Positions 35,214 to 43,381 of a stretch of 64,000 nt of DNA are shown in pieces. The stretch is from PALSA-505 sp035308365 (GTDB lineage: Bacteria; Actinomycetota; Actinomycetes; Streptosporangiales; Streptosporangiaceae), in the NCBI GenBank assembly GCA_035308365.1, contig DATGGU010000209.1, positions 15,467 to 79,466 of the forward strand. The letters run 5' to 3'. Within the stretch, counting starts at the first letter, position 1; each line of letters starts with the position of its first letter. The position numbers and the translations under genes are program-made. Below the pieces are notes generated by a model. That model made no database searches, had not been told where the DNA came from, and worked only from the letters and a program-made list of their open reading frames with translations.

Positions 35214-36794
35214 ATGAGCACTATGGCAATGCCGCAGCTTCGTCATCCGGGAGTACATGGGTTGGCCGACGGTGACAAGGTTGCGGTTGTCATGGCCTCG
35301 ACCGGGCAGGCGCGGACGTACCGGGAGCTGGATGCCCGGTCGCGGCGGCTGGCGCGGCTCCTGCGTGATCGCGGGCTGGGGGGCGGCGATCACGCTGCCG
35401 TGTTGCTCGATAATGAGCTGCCCTATCTTGAGGTCTGCTGGGCGGCGCAGCGGTCGGGGATTTACCTGACGCCGATCAATTCCCATCTGGCGGCGGCCGA
35501 GGTCGGCTACATACTGGCCGATTGCGGGGCCCGGGCACTGGTCGCGGGAAAGGCCCTGGAGAACCTGCTGCCCCGGGTCGGGCCCTCGCTTTCCGGCGTG
35601 GAAGTACGGCTGGCCGTGGGGACCGGGGGACTGCCCGGATTCGAGCCTTACGAAGAGGCGATCGCCGGTTACCCGGATGAGCCGCTGGCGGATGAGACCG
35701 AGGGGTGTCTGATGTTCTATTCCTCGGGAACCACGGGGAAGCCCAAGGGGGTCGTGCGCCCGCTCAGCGGGCTGCCGTTCGGCGGCGATGACGGGGCGCT
35801 GACGAATCTGCTGCAACTGTTCTATGGGATGCGGGATTCGTCGGTTTATCTGTCGCCCGCACCGCTGTATCATGCGGCCCCGTTGCGGTGGATCATGTCG
35901 GCACACCGGATCGGCGCGACCATCGTCGTGATGGAGCGGTTCGACGCCGAAGATACCTTGCGGGCGATCGAGAAGTACCGGGTGACACACGCTCAGTTCG
36001 TGCCGACGCATTTCGTACGGATGCTGAAACTGCCCGATGAGGTGCGCGGCAAATATGACCTTTCCAGCTTGCAGCGGGTGATACATACGGCGGCGCCGTG
36101 CCCGGCCGAGGTCAAGCGGGCCATGCTGGACTGGTGGGGGCCGATCATCTATGAGTACTACGCCGGCAGCGAGAGCAACGGGTGGTGCACGATCGGGCCG
36201 GAGGAATGGCTCACCCATCCCGGGTCGGTCGGGCGGCCGCTGGTTTCGCGGGTCCACATCGTCGACGACGAAGGCCAGGAACTCGGGCCGGGTCAGACCG
36301 GCCAGATCTGGTTCGAGGGTGGGCTGAGGTTTTCCTACCACAATGACCCGCAGCGGACGGCCAAGGCATTCAACGACCGGGGCTGGAGCACGCTCGGCGA
36401 CATCGGTCATGTCGACAAGGACGGCTATGTGTACCTGACCGACCGGGCCGCCAACATGATCATCAGGGGCGGCGTCAACATCTACCCACGCGAGGTCGAG
36501 GACGTCCTCATCATGCATCCGGAGGTCGAGGACGTCGCCGTGATCGGGGTTCCCGACTTCGAGCTGGGCGAGCAGGTCGCCGCGTTCGTCCAGCCGAGGA
36601 ATCCCGCCGACGCCGGGCCCGGGCTGGCGGGCAGGCTGATGGACTTCTGCGCGGAGCACGTCGCCCGGTTCAAGTGCCCGGCCACGGTCGAGTTCGTCGG
36701 GCAACTCCCCCGGCTGCCGACCGGGAAACTGCTCAAGCGAGCCCTGCGCACGAGCGAGGAAGGAGCCAGCAGTGACCCGCGTGCTCACCTGTGA
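35214..36794 (+). CDS. AMP-dependent acyl-CoA synthetase/ligase
   Basis: A 526-residue ANL-superfamily ligase: P-loop FYSSGTTGKPKGVV, YEYYAGSESNGW, STLGDIGHVDKDGYVYLTDR, and catalytic C-terminal LPTGKLLKR. Similar in style to CaiC/long-chain acyl-CoA ligases; substrate unknown. The ATG at 35214 has GGAG ten bases upstream; the open frame upstream of it (from 35136) is less likely. The 3' end overlaps the next gene by 23 bases. Confidence 0.9.
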   Translation: MSTMAMPQLRHPGVHGLADGDKVAVVMASTGQARTYRELDARSRRLARLLRDRGLGGGDHAAVLLDNELPYLEVCWAAQRSGIYLTPINSHLAAAEVGYILADCGARALVAGKALENLLPRVGPSLSGVEVRLAVGTGGLPGFEPYEEAIAGYPDEPLADETEGCLMFYSSGTTGKPKGVVRPLSGLPFGGDDGALTNLLQLFYGMRDSSVYLSPAPLYHAAPLRWIMSAHRIGATIVVMERFDAEDTLRAIEKYRVTHAQFVPTHFVRMLKLPDEVRGKYDLSSLQRVIHTAAPCPAEVKRAMLDWWGPIIYEYYAGSESNGWCTIGPEEWLTHPGSVGRPLVSRVHIVDDEGQELGPGQTGQIWFEGGLRFSYHNDPQRTAKAFNDRGWSTLGDIGHVDKDGYVYLTDRAANMIIRGGVNIYPREVEDVLIMHPEVEDVAVIGVPDFELGEQVAAFVQPRNPADAGPGLAGRLMDFCAEHVARFKCPATVEFVGQLPRLPTGKLLKRALRTSEEGASSDPRAHL

Positions 36795-37341
36795 CCAGGA
36801 TTACCGGGCCGAACTGGCCGACGCCCTGGCGGCCTTCGATGCACGCGTCCGTGACGCGCAGGCCCGCGGCGCCTGGACCGCGCCCTCCCCCTGCGACGGC
36901 TGGACGGCGGCGGACGTGCTGACCCACGTGGTCGGGAGCGTGTCCATGTTCGCCGCCGCCATGGGCAGCGACGCGCAGCCGTCCGCCGACGCCGGCCCGG
37001 TCCAGCGCTGGGATCAGGCCCGGTCCATCGCCGAGCGGATCCTCGGCGGCATCGAGGACCCGGCAGCCCCGGCGGCGATGAAGCTGGGCTCCCGGGAGAT
37101 GACGGTCGCGTTCGTCGTCGAAGCCCTGCTCCGCGACGTCGTCATCCACGCCTGGGACCTGGCCCGGGCCGCCGGCGGCGACGAGATCCTGCCGCCGCAC
37201 CTGGTCACGGCCGCGACCGCCGCACTGGCCAGCGTCCCCGAGCACATCCGGCGCAAGGGCCTGTACGCCGACGCCCTGGACGTGCCCGACGGCTCCGGCG
37301 ACCAGGCCCGCCTGCTCGCGCTGGCGGGCCGCCGTCCCTGA
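36772..37341 (+). CDS. TIGR03086-family DinB-fold protein
   Basis: A 189-residue relative of the protein at 8.9-9.5 kb: TAPSPCDGWTAADVLTHVVGSVSMF and VVEALLRDVVIHAWDLARAAGGD hold the His residues of the DinB/maleylpyruvate-isomerase-like metal site. GTG start with GAAGGAG inside the ligase 3' end (23-base overlap), so co-translated with the ligase. Function unknown; a thiol or CoA-linked reaction is a guess. Confidence 0.85.
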   Translation: MTRVLTCDQDYRAELADALAAFDARVRDAQARGAWTAPSPCDGWTAADVLTHVVGSVSMFAAAMGSDAQPSADAGPVQRWDQARSIAERILGGIEDPAAPAAMKLGSREMTVAFVVEALLRDVVIHAWDLARAAGGDEILPPHLVTAATAALASVPEHIRRKGLYADALDVPDGSGDQARLLALAGRRP

Positions 37342-37355
37342 CCGGGCGTTTCTCG

Positions 37356-38669
37356 CTAGCCGCAGAAGGACGCGATCTCGGCGACCGCGTTGACCAGTTG
37401 CTCCGCCTCTTCGGCGGTGTTGTACAGATAGAACGAGGCGCGGACGTTGCCGGGGACGTCGACGACCGCGTCGGCGCCCATGAAGTAGGACAGCGCGCAG
37501 TGGGCGCCGGACCGCACGGCGATGTGATAGCGGCTGTTGAGCATCTTCCCGACCTCGTGCGGCGGCACGCCGGCCAGGTTGAACGAGACGATGCTGGACA
37601 GCAGCCCGGGTTCGGAGGGCCCGTAGACCTGTACTCCGGGGATGGCGCGGAGCGCGGCGGCGGTGCCGGCGGCCAGCCGCTGGGTGTGCCGGTGGATGTT
37701 CTCGATGCCCACGGTCTCCAGGTAGTCCACGGCCGCGCCGAGGCCGATGGCCTCCGCGATGGGCGGGGTTCCGGCCTGCCACTTGTCCGGGAGCGCGCTG
37801 AACTGCATGTAGGTGGGGCCGCAGGCATCCAGCGACGGGCAGCCGCATTCGATCTCGGTGTTGATCGTGCCGCCGCCGACGATGCCCGGCACCTTGCGTT
37901 CGGCGTGCTCGCGCTTCATGTAAAGTACGCCGATGCCGGTCGGGCCGAGCATCTTGTGGCCGGAGAAGGCGAGGAAGTCGCAGCCGAGCTCGTGCACGTT
38001 CACCCGCCGGTGCGGCACCGCCTGGGCCGCGTCGACCACGTAGAGGATGCCGCGCTCGGCGCAGATCCGCGCGATGTCGGCCACCGGGTAGACGGTGCCG
38101 AGCACGTTGGACACGTAGGTCAGAGCGACGATCTTGGTGCGCTCGTTGAGCAGCTTGACGAACTCGCCGAGGTCGAAGCGGCCCTCCTCACCCGGGTTGT
38201 ACCAGCGCAGGGTCGCGCCGGTGCGCCGGGCCCGCAGGCTCCAGGGAGCCATGTTCGAGGTGTGCTCTAGCGTCGACAGGACGATCTCGTCGCCCGGGTT
38301 GACCCGCAGCGACAGCGCGGTGAGGTTGAGCGAATGGGTCGTGTTCGAGGTGAACACTATTTCCTCGGGGTCGGCGCCGATGAAGCGTGCGACCTTGGCC
38401 TGGGCGGCCTCGTACTGTTCCGACGCCATGATCGAGGCGTCGTAGCTGCCGCGGTGGATGTTCGCCCGGTAGCTGAAGTAGTACTCGTTCATCGCCTCGA
38501 CCACCGGCACCGGGGTGAGCGACGAGGCCACGCTGTCCAGGTAGACGTTGCCCGCCGCCAGGCACGGGAAGTCTTCGCGCAGGAGCTCGGTGTCCAGCAC
38601 CTCGTCGTGCGCCGGCGTTTCAAGCTCTGCCGCGGGGTGGACGTCCGGCCGGTGAAGTGCGGTCGTCAT
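37356..38669 (-). CDS. SufS-like cysteine desulfurase (class V aminotransferase fold)
   Basis: A 437-residue PLP enzyme of the SufS/selenocysteine-lyase type: PLP-binding Lys239 in FSGHKMLGPTG, VVDAAQAVPHRRV, and active-site Cys391 in RSGAHCALSYF. Unusual is a Cys-rich stretch CGCPSLDAC (Cys275, 277, 283) in the region before QAGTPPIAEAIGLG. It would deliver sulfur from cysteine as a persulfide. The ATG overlaps the stop of the thioredoxin-fold gene (ATGA), so the two are co-translated. No suf operon is nearby, so a pathway-specific desulfurase is likely. Confidence 0.85.
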   Translation of the reverse strand: MTTALHRPDVHPAAELETPAHDEVLDTELLREDFPCLAAGNVYLDSVASSLTPVPVVEAMNEYYFSYRANIHRGSYDASIMASEQYEAAQAKVARFIGADPEEIVFTSNTTHSLNLTALSLRVNPGDEIVLSTLEHTSNMAPWSLRARRTGATLRWYNPGEEGRFDLGEFVKLLNERTKIVALTYVSNVLGTVYPVADIARICAERGILYVVDAAQAVPHRRVNVHELGCDFLAFSGHKMLGPTGIGVLYMKREHAERKVPGIVGGGTINTEIECGCPSLDACGPTYMQFSALPDKWQAGTPPIAEAIGLGAAVDYLETVGIENIHRHTQRLAAGTAAALRAIPGVQVYGPSEPGLLSSIVSFNLAGVPPHEVGKMLNSRYHIAVRSGAHCALSYFMGADAVVDVPGNVRASFYLYNTAEEAEQLVNAVAEIASFCG

Positions 38670-38968
38670 GGCGTTGCCGCCGTGGCGTCCATGGCCGCCA
38701 CGATCGCCTCGTAGCCGTCCATCCAGTTGGGCAGCGGGCCGGAGGCGACGACCTTGCCGTCCAGCACGACGACCGGCACGCCGTCGATCCGCTGCCCGAT
38801 CAGCTTCTCCCGCAGCTCGGCCGGGATCGCGGACAGGTCGCTGCACGAGCCCATCGCCACCAGCTCGACCTGGGCCCGGCCGTCGAGCTTGCGCCGCAGG
38901 AAGTCGGCGTAGTCGCCGAGGTTCGGGTCACCACCGCAACAAGCGTTGATCAAGGTCAGTTCGTGCAC
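38666..38968 (-). CDS. Small thioredoxin-fold/ArsD-like cysteine protein
   Basis: A 100-residue protein beginning MHELTLINACCGGDP with vicinal cysteines, a third Cys in VAMGSCSDLSA, and a thioredoxin-type cis-Pro strand IDGVPVVVLDGKVVASG. It resembles ArsD or small redox/sulfur-relay proteins. GTG start at 38968 has AGGAGG seven bases upstream, the best ribosome site in the operon. Its frame is nevertheless continuous with the upstream reductase, so a fusion product is also possible. Coupled to the desulfurase; a sulfur-acceptor role is inferred. Confidence 0.7.
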   Translation of the reverse strand: MHELTLINACCGGDPNLGDYADFLRRKLDGRAQVELVAMGSCSDLSAIPAELREKLIGQRIDGVPVVVLDGKVVASGPLPNWMDGYEAIVAAMDATAATP

Positions 38969-40087
38969 GTCAATGCCTCCTGGGTCGGCCGCGTCCCGCC
39001 GTAGGGTGGAATTCCGGCTGGAAAGGCTTGCCGTAAGGTGGAATTCCGGCCCGGAAGGGCAGAGCGTGGGATCGTCGGGTTGGGTGAGCCGGAGAGGTCG
39101 CGGGCGAATGCCGTGCTGGCTCGCCAGAGACGACATCGTCCGGGCGAAGTCAGCGCTCGGCTGACCGACCGAGTGCTCTCGCAGTCCTGTGGTTGCCATC
39201 AGGTAGGTCTCGGCAAGGCAGGCGAAGGTTTCCTCCGGGCCGTCAAGAAAGAAATCCTGGGTGCAGCGGTACCCGGGCGCCTGCACGATGCCGCCCGCCA
39301 CGACCGGGATGCCGGCCCGCCAGAACGCGGGGTACTCGGCGCCCGGTATGCCGGCGGGTTGGGCGATGTCGATGACGACCGTCCCCGGCTCGAGCATCTG
39401 TGGCCGCAGCCGGGCCGAGGCGTCGTTGGTCAGCACCAGGACGATGTCCGCGCTGGCCACCCGGGTCACGTCGTCGCTGAGCGCCGCGGCCTGAGCCAGG
39501 TCACCCAGCCGCTCGCTCAGACGGGCCTGGGAGCGGCCGAGCAGGATCAGGCGCAGGCCGTCGTCGGCGAGCAGGTGCGAAACGGCGACCCCGACCGAGC
39601 CGGTCGCGCCGAGCACCGCGACCGTGGGGTCGGCCAGCCCGCGGGCCGACCGGGCCTGCATGACGTTGTCCCTGGCCACCGCGGCGGTGAGGGCGTTGCC
39701 GTTGGTGACCGTGATCCCGGCCGGCAGGTGCGGGAGCAGAAACGAGCCGCCGCCGGTGACCGGAGCGGTGAGCCCGCCCAGGCCGACGACCGCCGCCCCG
39801 CGCAGCGCCGCGAGCTGCGCGGCCTCCACCACCAGCCGGAAGCCGTCCCGGGTGAGCAGGGCCCCGGGCATGCGCACAGCCCCGATCACCTCGCCGCGGA
39901 TCGACGACCCGCGCATGGTGACCTCGCCGAGCACCAGGGCCGGAGACGTGCAGGCCCGCCGCACGAACTCCGCTTCGTCCCTGCTGTACCGGCGCAGCAG
40001 CGAGGCTCCGCACATCGAGTCGAGCTCGGCGACGTGCCTTGGATGCACGATGAAACAGAACCAGGGCGGTGTGCTGGTCAGATACAT
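38666..40087 (-). CDS. AAR-type acyl-ACP reductase, frame open through the next gene
   Basis: Residues 1-340 resemble long-chain acyl-[ACP] reductase (COG5322, cyanobacterial aldehyde-forming AAR): FCFIVHPRHVAEL at the start, the nucleotide loop VAVLGATGSVGVAVSHLL (about 156-173), VVAGGIVQAPG, and FACLAETYL with Cys290, at the position of the thioester-forming Cys of AAR. It would reduce an acyl-ACP to a fatty aldehyde. The frame has no stop and runs through a GGTGGAATTCCGGC repeat into the thioredoxin-fold gene (residue 374 on), giving 473 residues if translated as one. Lies between the TGA-split gene and the desulfurase. The AAR assignment is by pattern memory, so moderate. Confidence 0.72.
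   Translation of the reverse strand: MYLTSTPPWFCFIVHPRHVAELDSMCGASLLRRYSRDEAEFVRRACTSPALVLGEVTMRGSSIRGEVIGAVRMPGALLTRDGFRLVVEAAQLAALRGAAVVGLGGLTAPVTGGGSFLLPHLPAGITVTNGNALTAAVARDNVMQARSARGLADPTVAVLGATGSVGVAVSHLLADDGLRLILLGRSQARLSERLGDLAQAAALSDDVTRVASADIVLVLTNDASARLRPQMLEPGTVVIDIAQPAGIPGAEYPAFWRAGIPVVAGGIVQAPGYRCTQDFFLDGPEETFACLAETYLMATTGLREHSVGQPSADFARTMSSLASQHGIRPRPLRLTQPDDPTLCPSGPEFHLTASLSSRNSTLRRDAADPGGIDVHELTLINACCGGDPNLGDYADFLRRKLDGRAQVELVAMGSCSDLSAIPAELREKLIGQRIDGVPVVVLDGKVVASGPLPNWMDGYEAIVAAMDATAATP
39005..39050. repeat. Two copies of the GGTGGAATTCCGGC repeat
   Basis: The 14-mer GGTGGAATTCCGGC occurs at 39005-39018 and 39037-39050, each followed by a GGAA-containing segment. A third identical copy is at 47285-47298, where the match continues as GGAAAG...TGCCGT like the first copy. 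They lie in the region joining the reductase to the thioredoxin-fold frame. Confidence 0.75.
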
Positions 40088-40090
40088 TTT

Positions 40091-40182
40091 GAGGCTTATT
40101 CTGAACCCTCGGACTGGTTTACATACCCGCAGGTCAAGCTGGTATACGTCGATTAAACCTATTGGCGTTTGGAATAAGTCTC
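40091..40182. repeat. MITE-like hairpin element, copy 2
   Basis: A 92-bp AT-richer segment with terminal inverted repeats (GAGGCTTATTC left, GAATAAGTCTC right, 10 of 11 complementary) and nested inner pairs (GGTTTA/TAAACC, CATACC/GGTATA). Ends match the element at 13581-13672. It fills the 103-base gap between the TGA-split gene and the reductase. Confidence 0.55.
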
Positions 40183-40190
40183 AGTACGGT

Positions 40191-40853
40191 TTATTCAAAT
40201 CCCATGACCGGGAGCAGCCGCATTGAGCCGACGAAATTGACCGTGTCCGACGTGCCACCCAGGTGCATGGGCCAGGTGATCAGGAATGTCGTGTCGTACG
40301 CGACCGTAGTCGGCTTGCCATCACGCAGTTCGGCCAGCGAGTTCTCCAAACTGGAGACAATGCGGCCGTCTCAACCACCTTTTGCGCCCGACCACATGGA
40401 GCCCGGCAGGAACTCCAGGCAGCCGCGGGCGTGCCAGCCGGACAGGTCCGGTTCGACGGTGCAGTCGTCGGTCGCCGTGGCCCGGATCGGGGCGAGCAGC
40501 GAAAGGTCGTGCCGCCCGGACATCACGAGTTCGTGCAGGCCAGGGAAGACGGCCTGCACGCCGTAGCGCACCCGCAGCGTCAGCTGGCCGAAGTCCGCGA
40601 CCCCGACGTTCATCGCGGGCGAGATCTCCGAATCGGTGGTCAGGACGATCTGGCCCGAGTCGATATGCTCATCGGAATTGAGCGGGAATTTCATGCCGTC
40701 CAGGGAGATACCGTAAAGTGCGGCGACCCGGAAAACCACCCGGCTGGTCGGCTCCGGCTTGGCCCGGCGCCGCTCTAGTTCCTCAATGGTTAGAAAATTG
40801 CTTATCGTCATACGGCGCCTGCCAATCGGCGTATAAGCAAGGGTCAGCGACAT
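40191..40853 (-). pseudogene. Unknown protein gene interrupted by an in-frame TGA
   Basis: The frame from ATG 40853 (or 40811, MTISNFLTIEELERRR) runs to a TGA at 40371-40373, then continues in the same frame for 59 coding-like codons with high GC in third positions (DGRIVSSLENSLAEL... GSMRLLPVMGFE) to TAA at 40191. Total about 220 residues, beta-rich, no family recognised. A single nonsense change (for example TGG to TGA) is the simplest explanation. The stop is followed by a TCTCCA-GTT-TGGAGA hairpin whose loop starts 19 bases after it, so recoding cannot be excluded. It lies between the FAAL and the reductase, seven bases or more from the FAAL end. Confidence 0.6.
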
Positions 40854-40937
40854 GTCCCCAGATTCACGGACACATGGATACAATCTGCGCCTATAGTCCG
40901 TGCTGTCAACGAAGTGGCGACTTCTGGCCACGGCTAT

Positions 40938-42920
40938 TCACCAGCGCTCCAGCGTGCCCGCCGTGTACCGGCGGCTGCACTCGGATCGCCGGACCTTCCC
41001 GCTCGTCGTCCGGGGCAGATGCCAACGGGTGACGGTCACCACGTCGCTCACCGCGACGCCGTGCACCCCGGCGACCCGTTCGCGCACGCTGGCGGTGATG
41101 TCACGGCGCGACACCTCGTCCACCCGCCGGGGCAGTTCCACGGCGACCACGACGGCCGTGGTGCCTTCGCCCGGGCCCGCGGCGGCGAACACCGCACATC
41201 CGGTCGCCTCCCAGTGCGCGCAGGCGGCGATCGCCGTCGTCTCGACGTCCTCGGGGTAGAGGTTGCGGCCGCGAATCACGATCCGGTCGCCCAGCCGGCC
41301 CACCACGAACAGCTCGCCGTCGCAGGCGAACCCGAGGTCACCCGTGCGCAGGAACCGGGTTCCCGGCTCGCCGGCCAGTTCGGCGCCGAACGTCGCGGCG
41401 GATTCCTCCGGCCGGTTCCGGTAGCCCGCGGCCACGGTCGGCCCGGCGATCCAGATCTCGCCGACCCGGCCGTCGGGCAGCTCGCGGCGGGTCTGCGGGG
41501 CGACGACGGCGACCCGCGTGCCGAGGTGCGGGTGACCGCAACCGACCAGCCGCCGCGCCGACGGCGAGGTGGCCGCGGAGCCGGCTTCCGGACGGCGAAG
41601 CTCCACCGCAGAGCCGGCTTCCGGACGACGAAGCTCTACGGCGGAGTGGGCATCCGGACGACGAAGCTCTACCGCGGAGTCGGCATCCGGACGACGAGAC
41701 CCCACCGCGGAGTGGGCATCCGGACGACGAGGCTCTGCCGTGGCGGGGACGGCGACACCGCGGGCGAGTTGCTCGCCGTCCACGGTCATCGTGCGCGCGC
41801 CGTCGCCGGGGCGGCCGCCGGTGACCAGCAGGGTCGCCTCGGCCAGCCCGTAGCACGGATAGAGCGCGGCCGGTGAGAATCCGGCGCCGGCATATGCGGC
41901 GCAGAACCGGTCGAGGGTGGCGGCCAGGACCGGCTCGGCGCTGATGTAGGCCAGCCGCCAGCAGGACAGGTCGAGCCTGGGCCCGCCGGGTGGCGGTGGC
42001 CGCCGGACGCACTGCTCGTAGCCGAAGTTCGGGCCGCCGGTGGCCGTCACCCGCCAGCGGCTGATGGCGCTGAGCCACCGGCCCGGCTGCTGCAGCACCG
42101 CCGACGGATCGAGGAAGTAGCCGGGGAACCCGGTGTACAGCGGCTCAAGGACGTGGCCGATGAGGCCCATGTCGTGGTGCATCGGCGCCCAGGACAGGGT
42201 GACCGTGGTCTCGTCCATGCCCAGCGCCACCCGGAGCACGTCCAGGTCGGCCACCAGGTTGGCGTGCGTGACCTGGACACCCTTCGGGCGGCTGGTCGAG
42301 CCGGAGGTGTACTGGAGCAGGGCTACGTCGCCGGGCCGCACCTCCGCCTCCACCACCTGTGCCGCGGTGGACCGTTCGCCACCGGGCGGCTCGGTCAGCA
42401 GCGGCAGCTTCACCAGCGACGGCTCGGGCGCGAACCGCTGCCCGACGATGGACCGCTGCCGCTGTGCGACCAGGACCGCGGCGGCCTCCGCGTCCGACGC
42501 CAGCCGCCGCAGCGCCTCGGTTCCCTCGGTCCGGCGCGGCAGCCGCACCGGCACCGGGACGACCCCGGCGATGCTGGCGGCGAAGAAGGCCACCACGAAC
42601 TCCGGCCCCTGCGGGTAGACGAGCAGGGCGCTCCGGCCGGTCAGGCCCTTCTCGGTGAGCAGCCGGGCGAAGCCCGCCGCCCGGCGCAGCAGGGACCGGT
42701 AGGTCAGCGACTCAGTCAGCCGCGCATCGGGGTCGAGGAACCCGAACAGCAGCTCGCCGCCGTGCACGCTCTCCCGGTACCTGAGCACCTCGGCGAGCGT
42801 TTGCCCAGGCTGCTGCCACCGACCGGAACCCTGTCGGGCCCCACCCGCCGACACGTTCACCACGCATCCCACCCGCACCCAGCCGGCATCTGACCCGGGC
42901 AGTGTCACATCGACCGCCAC
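40938..42920 (-). CDS. Fatty-acyl-AMP ligase (FAAL)
   Basis: A roughly 640-660 residue ANL enzyme of the FAAL subgroup, which activates fatty acids and hands them to an ACP rather than CoA. Seen: QTLAEVLRYRE..., P-loop LLQYTSGSTSRPKGVQVTH, the FAAL-style SWAPMHHDMGLIGHVLEPLYTGFPGYFL, YPCYGLAEATLLVTGG, and C-terminal TTSGKVRRSEC. A five-unit 11-residue tandem repeat is inserted just after TMTVDGEQLARGVAVP. The start is uncertain: GTG at 42920 or GTG near 42863 (VNVSAGG). Divergent from an ACP gene. Confidence 0.88.
   Translation of the reverse strand: MAVDVTLPGSDAGWVRVGCVVNVSAGGARQGSGRWQQPGQTLAEVLRYRESVHGGELLFGFLDPDARLTESLTYRSLLRRAAGFARLLTEKGLTGRSALLVYPQGPEFVVAFFAASIAGVVPVPVRLPRRTEGTEALRRLASDAEAAAVLVAQRQRSIVGQRFAPEPSLVKLPLLTEPPGGERSTAAQVVEAEVRPGDVALLQYTSGSTSRPKGVQVTHANLVADLDVLRVALGMDETTVTLSWAPMHHDMGLIGHVLEPLYTGFPGYFLDPSAVLQQPGRWLSAISRWRVTATGGPNFGYEQCVRRPPPPGGPRLDLSCWRLAYISAEPVLAATLDRFCAAYAGAGFSPAALYPCYGLAEATLLVTGGRPGDGARTMTVDGEQLARGVAVPATAEPRRPDAHSAVGSRRPDADSAVELRRPDAHSAVELRRPEAGSAVELRRPEAGSAATSPSARRLVGCGHPHLGTRVAVVAPQTRRELPDGRVGEIWIAGPTVAAGYRNRPEESAATFGAELAGEPGTRFLRTGDLGFACDGELFVVGRLGDRIVIRGRNLYPEDVETTAIAACAHWEATGCAVFAAAGPGEGTTAVVVAVELPRRVDEVSRRDITASVRERVAGVHGVAVSDVVTVTRWHLPRTTSGKVRRSECSRRYTAGTLERW
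41581..41745 (-). repeat. Five 33-bp tandem repeats inside the FAAL gene
   Basis: Five in-frame 33-bp units (41581-41613, -41646, -41679, -41712, -41745) encode 11-residue repeats of the type ELRRPDAHSAV / ELRRPEAGSAV. The array lies in a surface-loop position between conserved FAAL motifs and preserves the reading frame. Confidence 0.85.
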
Positions 42921-43018
42921 CGGCCCCGGACCCGGGCGACATCAGATCGACCGGGTTGAGCGAACATGCGCTCGGCGATGTGCTGCCTCTCCGCGCCAGA
43001 ATCCCCGACGGGGGCGGC

Positions 43019-43054
43019 CGGACATGGCGAAACGGCGTCTTCTCGCCATGTCCG
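43019..43054. promoter_or_regulatory. 12-bp perfect inverted repeat in the FAAL/ACP divergent promoter
   Basis: CGGACATGGCGA and its complement TCGCCATGTCCG (arms 43019-43030 and 43043-43054, 12-base spacer) lie 46 bases upstream of the ACP start and about 100 bases from the FAAL start. Its length and symmetry suit a dimeric repressor/activator site controlling both arms of the cluster. No regulator gene is in the immediate cluster. Confidence 0.65.
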
Positions 43055-43099
43055 ATCCGCCCTGGTGTATGGCCGGGCGGGCTCTGGTATGAGTTCGGC

Positions 43100-43381
43100 A
43101 TGACGGGCGTGCCGGGCGAGCCGGAGATCGGCGGCTGGCTCGCCGATTACGTGGGCGAACTGCTCGCCGTGCCGGGCGCCGAAATCGACCGGGACGCCAC
43201 GTTCGACAGCTTCGGCGTCGACTCCGCGACCGCGATCATCATCACCGGCGAGCTGCAGGACTGGCTTCGGATCCCGGTCAGCCCGGACGTCGCGGAGGAC
43301 TACCCGACGATCCGGTCGCTGGGCCGCCACCTCGCCACCCTGGTTGCCGCGAAGAACGGGAGGAACCGTCGTGGTCGCTGA
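43100..43381 (+). CDS. Acyl carrier protein
   Basis: A 93-residue carrier protein with the phosphopantetheine attachment motif in FDSFGVDSATAI (Ser about residue 38) and the usual four-helix pattern (WLADYVGELLAVPGAEIDRD, YPTIRSLGRHLATLV). The start at MTGVPGEPEIGG is supported by domain length; the ribosome site is weak. Its stop overlaps the ABC-ATPase GTG start (11 bases). Proposed partner of the divergent FAAL. Confidence 0.88.
   Translation: MTGVPGEPEIGGWLADYVGELLAVPGAEIDRDATFDSFGVDSATAIIITGELQDWLRIPVSPDVAEDYPTIRSLGRHLATLVAAKNGRNRRGR

Noticed and set aside
40371..40373. Selenocysteine codon as the default call
   Set aside because: The hairpin and spacing are permissive but weak; no selenium genes in the window and no known selenoprotein family, so a nonsense mutation is preferred.
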